Below the pieces are notes generated by a model. That model saw only the letters and a list, made by a program, of their open reading frames with translations. It was not told the origin of the DNA and did not search any database. A stretch of DNA of 35,565 bases from a bacterium. Lineage in GTDB: Bacteria > Actinomycetota > Acidimicrobiia > Spongiisociales > Spongiisociaceae. The stretch is from assembly GCA_028821235.1 (NCBI GenBank), contig JAPPGV010000100.1, forward strand, positions 1 through 35,565. The letters run 5' to 3'. This document shows positions 8,538 to 15,761 of this stretch, piece by piece. Numbering within the stretch: the first letter of the stretch is position 1; every line of letters begins with the position of its first letter. Both the position numbers and the translations under genes were made by a program.

Positions 8538-10094
8538 ATGGGAAAGATCACCTATGCCACGATGTCGGCCGACGACCCGGCACTCCATCAAGCCTACGAG
8601 GAGGGTCTCGCCGCCGCCACCGAGCAGATCGGGCAGACGCACCCGCTGCTGATAAACGGTGAGAAGCGCTACACCGACGAGACCTACACGGAACGTTCTC
8701 CGATCGATTCCGAGCTGGTGGTGGGTGTCTATTCCCAGGCCTCCGACGACGATGTGGACGATGCCGTGGCGGCGGCCCGCGCCTTCCAGCCCGAGTGGGA
8801 GGGGACCCCGTGGCAGGAGCGGGTGGCCATCATCAGGCGGGCGGCCGACCTCATGGACGAGGAGACCCCCGTCCTGGCCGGCTTCCTGAGCCTGGAGATC
8901 GGGAAGAACCGGCTCGAGGCGCTGGGAGACGTCTCCGAGGCGGTGGCCTTCGCAAGCTACTACTGCGACCGCCTGGACGAAGCCGGGGGTATGGAGACGG
9001 CCATGGGCGCCTACGGGGTGGGGGACACCAACCATTCGGTGCTGCGTCCCTGGGGAGTGTGGGCGATCATCTCCCCCTTCAACTTCCCGATGGCGCTGGT
9101 GGCCAGCCCCACGTCGGCGGCGCTCCTGACCGGCAACACCGTGGTCCTCAAGCCCTCCAACACCGGCGCCCTGGGATCGCTCCTGCTGGCCGATATCTAC
9201 TTCCGGGCCGGACTGCCCGCCGGCGCCCTGCAGGTCGTAACAGGCGGTGACGATGCCGGCGACCGGCTCGCCCATCATGACCACGTGGACGGGGTCACCT
9301 TCACCGGCTCCTACGACGTCGGCATGTACCTCTACCGGACGGTTGCGGCCGGCCGCCCCAAGCCGGTGGTGTGCGAGATGGGCGGGAAGAACCCGGCGGT
9401 GGTCACGGCCAGCGCCGACCTCGATCTGGCCGCCGAGGGGGTGATGAGGGCCGCCTTCGGCCTGTCGGGGCAGAAGTGCTCGGCCAACTCCCGTGTCTAC
9501 GTGGAAAGGCCCGCCTACCAGGAGTTCGTCAACCTGCTGGCCGACAAGACCGGCGAACTCGGGGTCGGCGACCCGCGCCAACGCGACACCTTCGTGGGAC
9601 CCGTCATCGATCGGGATGCGGTGGGCCGCTTCCGGGCGGCGGTGGAGGCCGTGAAGGAGGCCGGGGGCGAGATCATCTCCGGGGGCGAGGTCGTCACGGA
9701 CGGTGACCTGGAGCGGGGGAACTTCGTCCAGCCCACCGTCGTGACCGCTCCGGAGGACACCTGGATCTGGGAGAAGGAGCTGTTCGTCCCCTTCGTGGCG
9801 GTGACTCCCGTGGATTCCCTGGACGAGGGGATCGACAAGGCCAACGACACCATCTTCGGGCTCACGGCCGGGGTCTTCGCCGGCACGGACGGGGAGGTCG
9901 ACCGGTTCTTCGAGCGCATCCAGGCCGGGGTGGTCTACGCCAACCGCCGGGCCGGATCCACCACCGGGGCGTGGCCCGACATCCAGCCCTTCGGCGGCTG
10001 GAAGGGTTCGGGCACCTCGGGAGCGGGCAGCGGCGGCCCCTGGTACATGCGCTCCTACGTGCGGGAGCAGGCCCGCACCGTGATCCGGGAGTAG
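8538..10094 (+). CDS. NAD(P)-dependent aldehyde dehydrogenase (semialdehyde / P5C dehydrogenase-like)
   Basis: This is a 518-residue aldehyde dehydrogenase. The cofactor-binding stretch is WAIISPFNFPMALVASPTSA, the general base is Glu280 in VVCEMGGKNP, and the nucleophile is Cys314 in GLSGQKCSANSRVYVE. The QKCSA context resembles 1-pyrroline-5-carboxylate dehydrogenases, so glutamate or 2-oxoglutarate semialdehyde is a likely substrate. I chose the ATG at 8538 because AAAGGA lies at 8524-8529 with good spacing and the N-terminus then begins MGKITYATMS. The open frame extends far upstream but runs antisense through the epimerase, so that part is not coding. An in-frame ATG at 8484 is an alternative start. 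Context suggests the last step of proline or hydroxyproline use. Confidence 0.9.
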   Translation: MGKITYATMSADDPALHQAYEEGLAAATEQIGQTHPLLINGEKRYTDETYTERSPIDSELVVGVYSQASDDDVDDAVAAARAFQPEWEGTPWQERVAIIRRAADLMDEETPVLAGFLSLEIGKNRLEALGDVSEAVAFASYYCDRLDEAGGMETAMGAYGVGDTNHSVLRPWGVWAIISPFNFPMALVASPTSAALLTGNTVVLKPSNTGALGSLLLADIYFRAGLPAGALQVVTGGDDAGDRLAHHDHVDGVTFTGSYDVGMYLYRTVAAGRPKPVVCEMGGKNPAVVTASADLDLAAEGVMRAAFGLSGQKCSANSRVYVERPAYQEFVNLLADKTGELGVGDPRQRDTFVGPVIDRDAVGRFRAAVEAVKEAGGEIISGGEVVTDGDLERGNFVQPTVVTAPEDTWIWEKELFVPFVAVTPVDSLDEGIDKANDTIFGLTAGVFAGTDGEVDRFFERIQAGVVYANRRAGSTTGAWPDIQPFGGWKGSGTSGAGSGGPWYMRSYVREQARTVIRE

Positions 10095-10102
10095 CCCGGC
10101 CC

Positions 10103-10118
10103 GCCGCCGGCCGGCGGC
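10103..10118. terminator. GC palindrome between convergent genes
   Basis: A perfect 16-base palindrome, GCCGCCGGCCGGCGGC, lies between the aldehyde dehydrogenase stop and the stop of the convergent SIMPL-domain gene. It could serve as a bidirectional terminator hairpin. There is no T-tract, which is common in high-GC actinobacteria. The role is inferred from position only. Confidence 0.4.
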
Positions 10119-10984
10119 TACGTCTTGGGTCTTAGCTCGAAGAGCATCGACACCCGGGACGTGACCACCTCGCTGCCACCGAACACGGGCGTGGGCACGG
10201 ACGCCGACTCCGCAACCGCCGCATCGTCGCCGGAGAGCCTCTGAACCAGGTACGGATCGAATGCGGTCCCGGGGGTGATCCTGACGATCCGCACGATCTC
10301 GTACCCCATGTGCGCGACGATGGCCTGGGCCGTCGCCTGGGCATCGTCGATGGCATCGAGCAGGGCCAGGCGCTCGAACTCGGCGCGGCGGGAAACGGTG
10401 AAGTCCAACCCGTCGAAACGGACGTTGTCTCCCCCGCTATTGATCACCATGTCGACCAGCCCGCCGGCGAACCCGGTGCCGCGGATGGCGATCGACAACC
10501 GGTTCTCGTAGCGGAAGCCGCGAGAGACCCGGCCCTGTTCGGTCCAATCGAACTCCTCCTCGATACGGATGCCCACCGTCTGCAGGCCGTTCGGGGAGAT
10601 GCAGGTCGGAGGCGCGGTGTGATCCGCCGTCTCGGGCTCCGTCTTCGTGCAGTTCTCGGCGACCGCGTCGGCTATGGCCTGGACCGACTTGTTCCCGTCG
10701 GACACTGCGGTGATGAGCGAGTCACGAAGGACGCTCACCGTGAACCGGCCGATGGCGCCGTCGTAGCTGACGCTGCGCGAGCCGACGCCCTCCACCGCCA
10801 GTTCTGTCAGTTTCGGCTCTGCCGACTCGGCCTCGCCGGGCATGGTCGTGACCGTCCCTTCCCCCTCTCCTGCTCGCACCGCAGGCAGGAGTACGGCTGC
10901 GCCGACCAACGCCGCCACGATGATCGCTACCAACATCACCCTGACCACCCGGGGCAGGCCCGGAACCCGTATCGCTTCCCTCAT
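10118..10984 (-). CDS. SIMPL (DUF541) domain protein, membrane-anchored
   Basis: This 288-residue protein has one N-terminal membrane segment (VVRVMLVAIIVAALVGAAVLL) followed by an exported SIMPL/DUF541 domain. The domain starts near LTELAVEGVGSRSVSYDGA and includes the typical helix FERLALLDAIDDAQATAQAIV and a final strand VVTSRVSMLFELRP. Two cysteines (CTKTEPETADHTAPPTC) could form a disulphide in an insertion. The start is at 10984: GGAGG lies six bases upstream on the minus strand (10991-10995). A GTG-type extension to 11023 is possible but lacks such a site. SIMPL proteins are periplasmic or surface proteins of unclear function. It is divergent from the probable selenoprotein, with a 129-base gap. 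Confidence 0.85.
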   Translation of the reverse strand: MREAIRVPGLPRVVRVMLVAIIVAALVGAAVLLPAVRAGEGEGTVTTMPGEAESAEPKLTELAVEGVGSRSVSYDGAIGRFTVSVLRDSLITAVSDGNKSVQAIADAVAENCTKTEPETADHTAPPTCISPNGLQTVGIRIEEEFDWTEQGRVSRGFRYENRLSIAIRGTGFAGGLVDMVINSGGDNVRFDGLDFTVSRRAEFERLALLDAIDDAQATAQAIVAHMGYEIVRIVRITPGTAFDPYLVQRLSGDDAAVAESASVPTPVFGGSEVVTSRVSMLFELRPKT

Positions 10985-11113
10985 CTCGATCCTCCAGATC
11001 GTTGCCGACCGGCGCTCGACCATGTCGATGCTCGATTCCCACGTCCTCGAAACCTAGCGTTACCGGCCGGGTATCCTGGCGCGGCACTCACTCTCCAGGT
11101 ACCCGGAGCGGAC

Positions 11114-11998
11114 TTGCGGCTGATCCCTTCGGTCTTAGTTATGGCGCTGCTGGCCGGCGCGCTCCTCTCCTGCGGTGGAGACACCACCGGTCCTGCCACC
11201 ACTCCGGCACCCCCGGATGCGGGCGCGGCCGCCGCCACCAGCCCGGCTCCGGAAGAGCCGACCACCACCCTTGCGGATACGGCGGCGACCGTGGCGACTA
11301 CATCGGAAGCGCCCGCTACGACCACCGGAACGACCGAGCCGCAACCGACAACGACTACAGCGGCGGCCACCACATCCACCGCGACCACCGAGGCCTCCGA
11401 GGAGACGGCTGCCACCACCGAACCCTCCACCACCACGACCGCGCCACCCGAGACAACCACCACGTCCGCCGCCACATCCACCACCACGACCGTGCCGGCC
11501 GAGACCACCACGACCACCGAAGTGCTCGTCACGACTACCGCGATACCGGCGACTACCACCACCGCGCCACCCCCCGCCACCGCTATCTCCGATGACGTGC
11601 CCGACATCGAGATGTTCGACGCCGCCACCGGAGAGCTGGTCAGCCTGCGATCGGTCGTCAAGGGTGAGAAGCCCCTGATGTTCTGGTTCTGGTCCCCCTT
11701 CTGAGAGACGTGCCGGGAGGAAGCCCCGGGCATCGAGCAGTTCGCTCGGCAGAACTCCAACCGACTCACCGTCATCGGGATCGGCGGTGTCGGCACCCTC
11801 GAGATCGCGCAGGAATTCGTGGTCGAAAAGGGAGTCACGTTCACGGCGCTCTGGAGCGAGTCGCGCGACGCCTGGGAGTACTACGGGATGAACAGCACGT
11901 CCGACTTCATGCTCCTCGACAGGTTCGGCAACCGCCTGACCGAACCCGAGCCCTACGACGAGCAACTCGTCATCCGGCTATTGGACGAACTCGCCTGA
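11114..11998 (+). CDS. Thioredoxin-like lipoprotein, probable selenoprotein (UxxC; in-frame TGA at 11702)
   Basis: The frame continues through a TGA at 11702-11704 and on to a second TGA at 11996-11998. The first part is a lipoprotein: MRLIPSVLVMALLAGALLSC, with the lipid-carrying Cys at 20, then about 140 residues rich in Thr, Ala, Pro and Glu that would span the cell wall. A redoxin-type domain follows (DVPDIEMFDAATGELVSLR, EKPLMFWFWSPF). The TGA (residue 197) comes right after FWFWSPF and is followed by ETCREEAPGIEQFA. In TlpA-like thioredoxins this position is the first Cys of CxxC, so the motif reads U-E-T-C. All 97 codons after the TGA are open and keep the fold (RLTVIGIGGVGTLEIAQEF, FMLLDRFGNRL). 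A TTG start at 11114 with GGAG at 11105 gives the best signal peptide; an ATG at 11141 is the alternative. A true nonsense mutation remains possible. Confidence 0.8.
11702..11732 (+). promoter_or_regulatory. Candidate bacterial SECIS element next to in-frame TGA
   Basis: Six bases after the TGA (11702-11704) a hairpin can form. TGCC at 11711-11714 pairs with GGCA at 11729-11732. After one bulged G (11728), GGG at 11715-11717 pairs with CCC at 11725-11727. The seven-base loop is AGGAAGC, with a G in its second position. Bacterial SECIS elements lie just downstream of the UGA, inside the coding region, and carry a G early in a small apical loop. The spacing here is slightly short, so this is support rather than proof. 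Confidence 0.5.
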
Positions 11999-12001
11999 AC
12001 C

Positions 12002-12020
12002 GGTCCGATCCCGACGGACC
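12002..12020 (+). terminator. Short hairpin after the selenoprotein gene
   Basis: GGTCCG at 12002-12007 and CGGACC at 12015-12020 form a perfect six-base stem with the loop ATCCCGA, directly after the stop codon at 11998. The neighbouring gene on the other strand ends at 12037, so the hairpin lies between convergent genes. There is no T-tract, so terminator function is a guess from position. Confidence 0.35.
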
Positions 12021-12036
12021 ACTACCAACTAATGAC

Positions 12037-13224
12037 CTAGATCTGGTCCAGGCTTCTCTTCACGAAGGTCCGGTCGAGGGCGAAGGGTGAATCCTCCAGC
12101 CGGCCGGTGATCAGGTCGGCCAGGATGCGGCCTCCCGCCGGGGAGCACATGATGCCGTGGCCCGAGTATCCGGTGTTGACCCACAGTCCATCGATGGATG
12201 CCTGCCCGATCAGGGGGCGATGGTCCGGGCTCATCACGTACTGCCCGGAGTGGACCATCCAGGAGAGCTCTCCCGCCGTCCAGGCCTCGCCCCAGAAGGG
12301 GCTGATCCGGGCGGCGGCGTCCGGGCTGGAGGGATCCAGCACCCGGAACGCCATGGCGGAGCTGGGAGGGACGTCCTCAACGGGCTCCCTGCCCGGCCCT
12401 CGGGGCGCGGCGTCCAGGATCGCGGCGCCGGCCAGGGAGGGGCGCCAGTGGGTGCCGGTGTCGTCATCGATGGTCATGGGAGCGTCAGGCGGGACCCGCG
12501 CCAGGTCGGGCACCACCACCTTGTGGCGGGGCTTGACCTCCAGCGGCAACTCCACCCCGAGGAGGCCGGCCAGCTGGGCGGTGAAGGGCCCGGCGGCGAT
12601 CACCACCTGCTCGGCCCGGATGTGGCCGCTCTCCGTACCCACGTCGAAGCCTCCCGAGGGGAGTTCCCGGAGCGATACCACCCGGCACGAGACGTGGAGG
12701 GGGGCGCCCGACGCCCGTAGCAGCCCCAGGGTCAGCTCCCTCGGGTCGGCAAAGCCGTCGTCCGCGCGGTAGCGGGCGCTGACCACTTCAGGGCTCAGGT
12801 AGGGGAACCTGCGCCGGGCCTCGTCCCCGGTCAGGATCTCGATGTCGGTCTGCCCCCAGGAGTGCTGGCGGGCCACCAGCCGGCGCTGCATCGCAGCCTT
12901 GTCCGGGGATGTGGTCGCCCAGAGGTACCCCGGCTGCCTGACCGCCAGCCCCGCCCCGTCCTGGCCGGTGATCTCGGCGAAGTTCAGGATCAGGTCGACC
13001 GTCTCGCGCACCAACTCGGTCTCCTCCCGGTTGTCGAACTGCAGCCGGAAGGCACCGGTGGAAGCCGGGGTGGTGAGCGAGGCGGCAACCGGCCGGGCTT
13101 CCAGCACCACCGGCGACAGCCCGGCCCGGGCAGCCCAGAACGCCGTGGACGCACCCACTATCCCGGCGCCGATGATCACCAACTCCGCGCCGGCCGGAAG
13201 GCCCCTATCAACCTCGGACACCAT
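12037..13224 (-). CDS. FAD-dependent oxidoreductase, DAO family (sarcosine/dimethylglycine oxidase-like)
   Basis: This is a second DAO-family flavoprotein, of 395 residues. The nucleotide-binding motif is LVIIGAGIVGASTAFWAARA with VVLEARP behind it. The substrate-domain motif TTPASTGAFRLQFDNREE matches the position of the GGFRxQF motif in its paralogue at 6304-7413, and the C-terminal FAD loop is NTGYSGHGIMCSPAGG. It is clearly a diverged relative of that gene rather than a recent copy. It starts at the ATG at 13224; no strong ribosome-binding site is visible. It stands alone between the selenoprotein (convergent) and the methyltransferase operon. The likely reaction is oxidative demethylation or deamination of an N-substituted amino acid; the substrate is unknown. 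Confidence 0.85.
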   Translation of the reverse strand: MVSEVDRGLPAGAELVIIGAGIVGASTAFWAARAGLSPVVLEARPVAASLTTPASTGAFRLQFDNREETELVRETVDLILNFAEITGQDGAGLAVRQPGYLWATTSPDKAAMQRRLVARQHSWGQTDIEILTGDEARRRFPYLSPEVVSARYRADDGFADPRELTLGLLRASGAPLHVSCRVVSLRELPSGGFDVGTESGHIRAEQVVIAAGPFTAQLAGLLGVELPLEVKPRHKVVVPDLARVPPDAPMTIDDDTGTHWRPSLAGAAILDAAPRGPGREPVEDVPPSSAMAFRVLDPSSPDAAARISPFWGEAWTAGELSWMVHSGQYVMSPDHRPLIGQASIDGLWVNTGYSGHGIMCSPAGGRILADLITGRLEDSPFALDRTFVKRSLDQI

Positions 13225-13293
13225 GCCACAAAGCTAGTTGGGCAGACGGCGAAAGGCACAGCCCCGTCATGCACTCGTTACGGTCGCGCGGTC

Positions 13294-14382
13294 CTATTCC
13301 GGTTTGCGAGCGTGGATGAAGTACATCGGCGTGAAGATGCCGAGCCGGCCCGCCTCGACCATGGCCATCGCGCAGAGGTTCAGAGTCTCCGCCACCCGAA
13401 CGGATCCCCTCGGCGCGATGCGGAGGGCCTCGAGCAGCCTGAGCGTTTTATGGGTGACCGAGCGTCCGATCCTCGAACTCCGGAAACTCGCCAGGGAGAA
13501 CCCCGAACCGGCCAGCGGTTGGTACCAGGGGATCGAAGGACCGGACTGAGCCGAGAGATCCCTTGTCTCCAGTACCTCGAACCCCACCGTCCGGAGCGCG
13601 TCGTTGACCGTTTGCTCTTCGTCGATCAAGAGCAGGCCGCCTCCCAGCTGAAGGTCCGCCTTGACCTTGAGATGGTGGGGATCTTCAGCGTCGAAACGTT
13701 CGGTCATGCAGTACTCGTAAGCGGCGAAGCACGCCCCCGGCTTCAGCAAGCGGAACACCTCGCCGTAGATGCCGACCTTGTCCGGTGCGTGGCAGGTCGC
13801 CTCAATGGAGTAGACCGCGTCGAAGGAGCCGTCCGGAGCGTCCACGTGATGAAAGTCGCAGTGCATGAACTCGGCCAGGTGCGTCAGATCCGCCTCCTCC
13901 GCGTACTTCCGGGCGTGTTCGAGCTGGTAGGCGTTGCTGTTCACGCCTACGATCCGGGCGCCGGAGAACCGGGCGATCTCCAGCAGCGGTCCCCCGACGC
14001 CGCAGCCGAGGTCGGCCACGACCATCCCGGGCGCTAGCTCGAGCTTGTGGGCCAGGAAGTGCTCGTGGCGGACGAGCGAGGCCTTGAAGCTCTCCCCGCG
14101 GACACGAGGGGCGAAATGGAACGACCTACCCCATCCGAACTCGTAGAAGTCCGTGGCCAAGTCGTAGTAGAGATTGCTGATCTCCTTGTAGGCGCTCGCC
14201 TCGTCCCGCTTGTCGCGCCTGGTCGTCCAGCGTCTCTCGTACTCGCGGATGGCCTGAGCGATACCGGTAGCGCTGCCCTTCAGAGAGTTGGAAAGCTTGA
14301 ACGGCAACGGTTCTCCCCCGCGTGGCTTATGACGGACGCCACGCCAGGCACCGTACGAGGGGTCTGCGCCGATGTCAACCAT
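13294..14382 (-). CDS. Sterol C-24 methyltransferase homologue (SMT/ERG6-like)
   Basis: This 362-residue SAM-dependent methyltransferase matches eukaryotic sterol 24-C-methyltransferases along its whole length. The sterol-binding motif YYDLATDFYEFGWGRSFHFA is present. Next come the SAM motif VADLGCGVGGPLLEIARFS and the SMT-specific YSIEATCHAPDKVGIYGEVF and LKPGACFAAYEYCMTE. The C-terminal sterol MT domain follows, with IAPRGSVRVAE and the ending IFTPMYFIHARKPE, close to plant SMTs. It would add a methyl group to a C-24 double bond of a sterol side chain. No squalene epoxidase or oxidosqualene cyclase is in the window, so the substrate may be host-derived or made elsewhere. I chose the ATG at 14382, 16 bases after DUF1272. 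An in-frame GTG at 14433 would overlap that gene. Confidence 0.85.
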   Translation of the reverse strand: MVDIGADPSYGAWRGVRHKPRGGEPLPFKLSNSLKGSATGIAQAIREYERRWTTRRDKRDEASAYKEISNLYYDLATDFYEFGWGRSFHFAPRVRGESFKASLVRHEHFLAHKLELAPGMVVADLGCGVGGPLLEIARFSGARIVGVNSNAYQLEHARKYAEEADLTHLAEFMHCDFHHVDAPDGSFDAVYSIEATCHAPDKVGIYGEVFRLLKPGACFAAYEYCMTERFDAEDPHHLKVKADLQLGGGLLLIDEEQTVNDALRTVGFEVLETRDLSAQSGPSIPWYQPLAGSGFSLASFRSSRIGRSVTHKTLRLLEALRIAPRGSVRVAETLNLCAMAMVEAGRLGIFTPMYFIHARKPE

Positions 14383-14398
14383 CGACCGCAGAGCGGCG

Positions 14399-14575
14399 CT
14401 AGACCGCCCGGCGAGGCCGCGGGACCAGTTCACCCCCGCAGTTCGGGCAGACGTGGCTCATCCCGCCGGCACATTTGGGACAGAAGGTGCACTCGTACGA
14501 GCAGATGAGCGCCGCTGCATCTCCGGCAAGCGGGGCGTCGCAGCGCTCGCAACGGGCGCGCATCTCGAGCGCCAT
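14399..14575 (-). CDS. DUF1272 small zinc-ribbon-like protein
   Basis: This 58-residue protein is missed by long-ORF criteria. It begins MALEMRARCERCDAPL, continues with ICSYECTFCPKCA and ends with CPNCGGELVPRPRRAV. The four CxxC-type pairs (Cys9/12, 25/29, 32/35, 43/46) and the ending CPNCGGELV-RPRR are the DUF1272 pattern, probably binding zinc. GGAGGAG lies eight bases upstream of the ATG at 14575. It sits between the rhodanese gene (24 bases upstream) and the sterol methyltransferase (16 bases downstream), so the three are probably co-transcribed. The family has no established function. Confidence 0.85.
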   Translation of the reverse strand: MALEMRARCERCDAPLAGDAAALICSYECTFCPKCAGGMSHVCPNCGGELVPRPRRAV

Positions 14576-14599
14576 CCCGGACTCCTCCGGTGCCCGGCC

Positions 14600-14995
14600 T
14601 CAGCAGCCGCAGACGACTTTGCGGCCCGACTGGGCGTTGTCGCCCTCGGTGGGGTAGCCGTCTCGCTTCCACCAGTCGAGACCGCCGATCAGTTCCCGTA
14701 CCTCGAAGCCCAGCATGAGCAGCTTCAGCGCGGTCTTGGTGGAGGCGTTGCAACCGATCCCGTCGCAATAGCAGACGTAGGTCCGTGACCGGTCCAGCGA
14801 GGCCGTCGACTCGGCGTCGATACCCCGGTGCGGCAGGTTCATCGCGCCCGGTATGTGCTCCCGGACGTAGGCCTCGGCGGAGCGGCCGTCGACCACGACC
14901 AACGGCTCGCCGTTGCCCAGCGCCTCGTGGACGTCCCACGAGTCCATCTCGAAGGCGAGCTTGCTCTTGTAATGGTTCAACTGGTCGGTGCTCAT
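14600..14995 (-). CDS. Rhodanese-like domain protein
   Basis: This 131-residue single-domain rhodanese begins MSTDQLNHYKSKLAFEMDSW and has VVDGRSAEAYVREHIPGAMN (the conserved D-R-S...HIPGA element). The active-site loop is YVCYCDGIGCNASTKTALKL. The loop contains Cys residues for persulphide transfer, and the C-terminus has another pair in VVCGC. Rhodaneses move sulphane sulphur (or selenium in some relatives) between small molecules and proteins. I prefer the ATG at 14995, with GAGGAA just upstream; in-frame starts at 15013 and 15157 are less likely because they lack a binding site or overlap the cyclophilin gene. It is first in the operon with DUF1272 and the sterol methyltransferase. Confidence 0.82.
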   Translation of the reverse strand: MSTDQLNHYKSKLAFEMDSWDVHEALGNGEPLVVVDGRSAEAYVREHIPGAMNLPHRGIDAESTASLDRSRTYVCYCDGIGCNASTKTALKLLMLGFEVRELIGGLDWWKRDGYPTEGDNAQSGRKVVCGC

Positions 14996-15141
14996 CAGGT
15001 TCCTCGTGCTCATCCGACCAGGCACCATAGACCCCCGCTCGCACAATGCCCAACGCCATGGCCGGCGGGCCGGGCCAGCGATCAGCACGGTTAGGGTTAC
15101 CCGGTCCCTACGCCCCAGCCACCGACACTCGAGGAGTCCAA

Positions 15142-15702
15142 GTGACCGACGTACCATGCCCCGCGGCCGACGGGTCCAGCCCCGCCCGCCGCCAGTTCCC
15201 GAAGCCGCCCCCGATGTGCATCGACCCCGCCAAGTCCTACACCGCGGTGATGGACACGTCGATGGGGTCGATCACCATCGCCCTCGATGCCGCCGCCGCC
15301 CCCCTTACGGTGAACAACTTCGTGGTGCTGGCCCGCTACCACTACTACGAAGGCGTGATCTTCCACAGAATCATCGAGGGCTTCGTCTGCCAGGGCGGCG
15401 ACCCCACCGGCTCGGGTCGGGGCGGCCCCGGCTACCGCTTCGCCGACGAACTGCCGCAGCCCGGCAGCTACGAGCTGGGTTCGCTGGCCATGGCCAACGC
15501 GGGGCCCGACACCAACGGCAGCCAGTTCTTCATCATCAGTGGCTCCGACGGCACCCGCCTGCCACCCCACTACTCGCTGTTCGGCAAGGTGACCGACGGC
15601 CTGGACGTGGTGGACGCCATGCAGAGGGTGCCGACCGCCCGCAACGACCGCCCGCTCACCCCTGTCACCATCAACTCGGTTACGATCACAGAGTCCGACT
15701 GA
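15142..15702 (+). CDS. Peptidyl-prolyl cis-trans isomerase, cyclophilin type
   Basis: This 186-residue cyclophilin follows a short proline-rich N-terminus. The motifs YYEGVIFHRIIEGFVCQGGD, GGPGYRFADEL, SLAMANAGPDTNGSQFFI and HYSLFGKVTDGLDVVDAM are the cyclophilin core. The catalytic Arg is in FHRII, and the Gln and Phe of the active site are in SQFFI. It should speed folding by isomerising X-Pro bonds. It has no signal peptide or membrane segment, so it is cytoplasmic. I chose the GTG at 15142 because GAGGAG lies at 15131-15136, five bases upstream; the ATG at 15046 is in frame but unsupported. It is divergent from the rhodanese operon. Confidence 0.92.
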   Translation: MTDVPCPAADGSSPARRQFPKPPPMCIDPAKSYTAVMDTSMGSITIALDAAAAPLTVNNFVVLARYHYYEGVIFHRIIEGFVCQGGDPTGSGRGGPGYRFADELPQPGSYELGSLAMANAGPDTNGSQFFIISGSDGTRLPPHYSLFGKVTDGLDVVDAMQRVPTARNDRPLTPVTINSVTITESD

Positions 15703-15761
15703 CCTGACGGAAACCCCAAGCCGGCAGCCGGACGATCCGAACCAACACCGATCACCGGCCA

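Noticed and set aside
10310-11113. N-terminal extension of the selenoprotein frame
   Set aside because: It is antisense to the SIMPL-domain gene and would put the lipoprotein signal in the middle of the protein.
14430-15059. 209-codon minus-strand frame over the rhodanese and DUF1272 genes
   Set aside because: The real rhodanese and DUF1272 frames explain the same DNA with clear family motifs.
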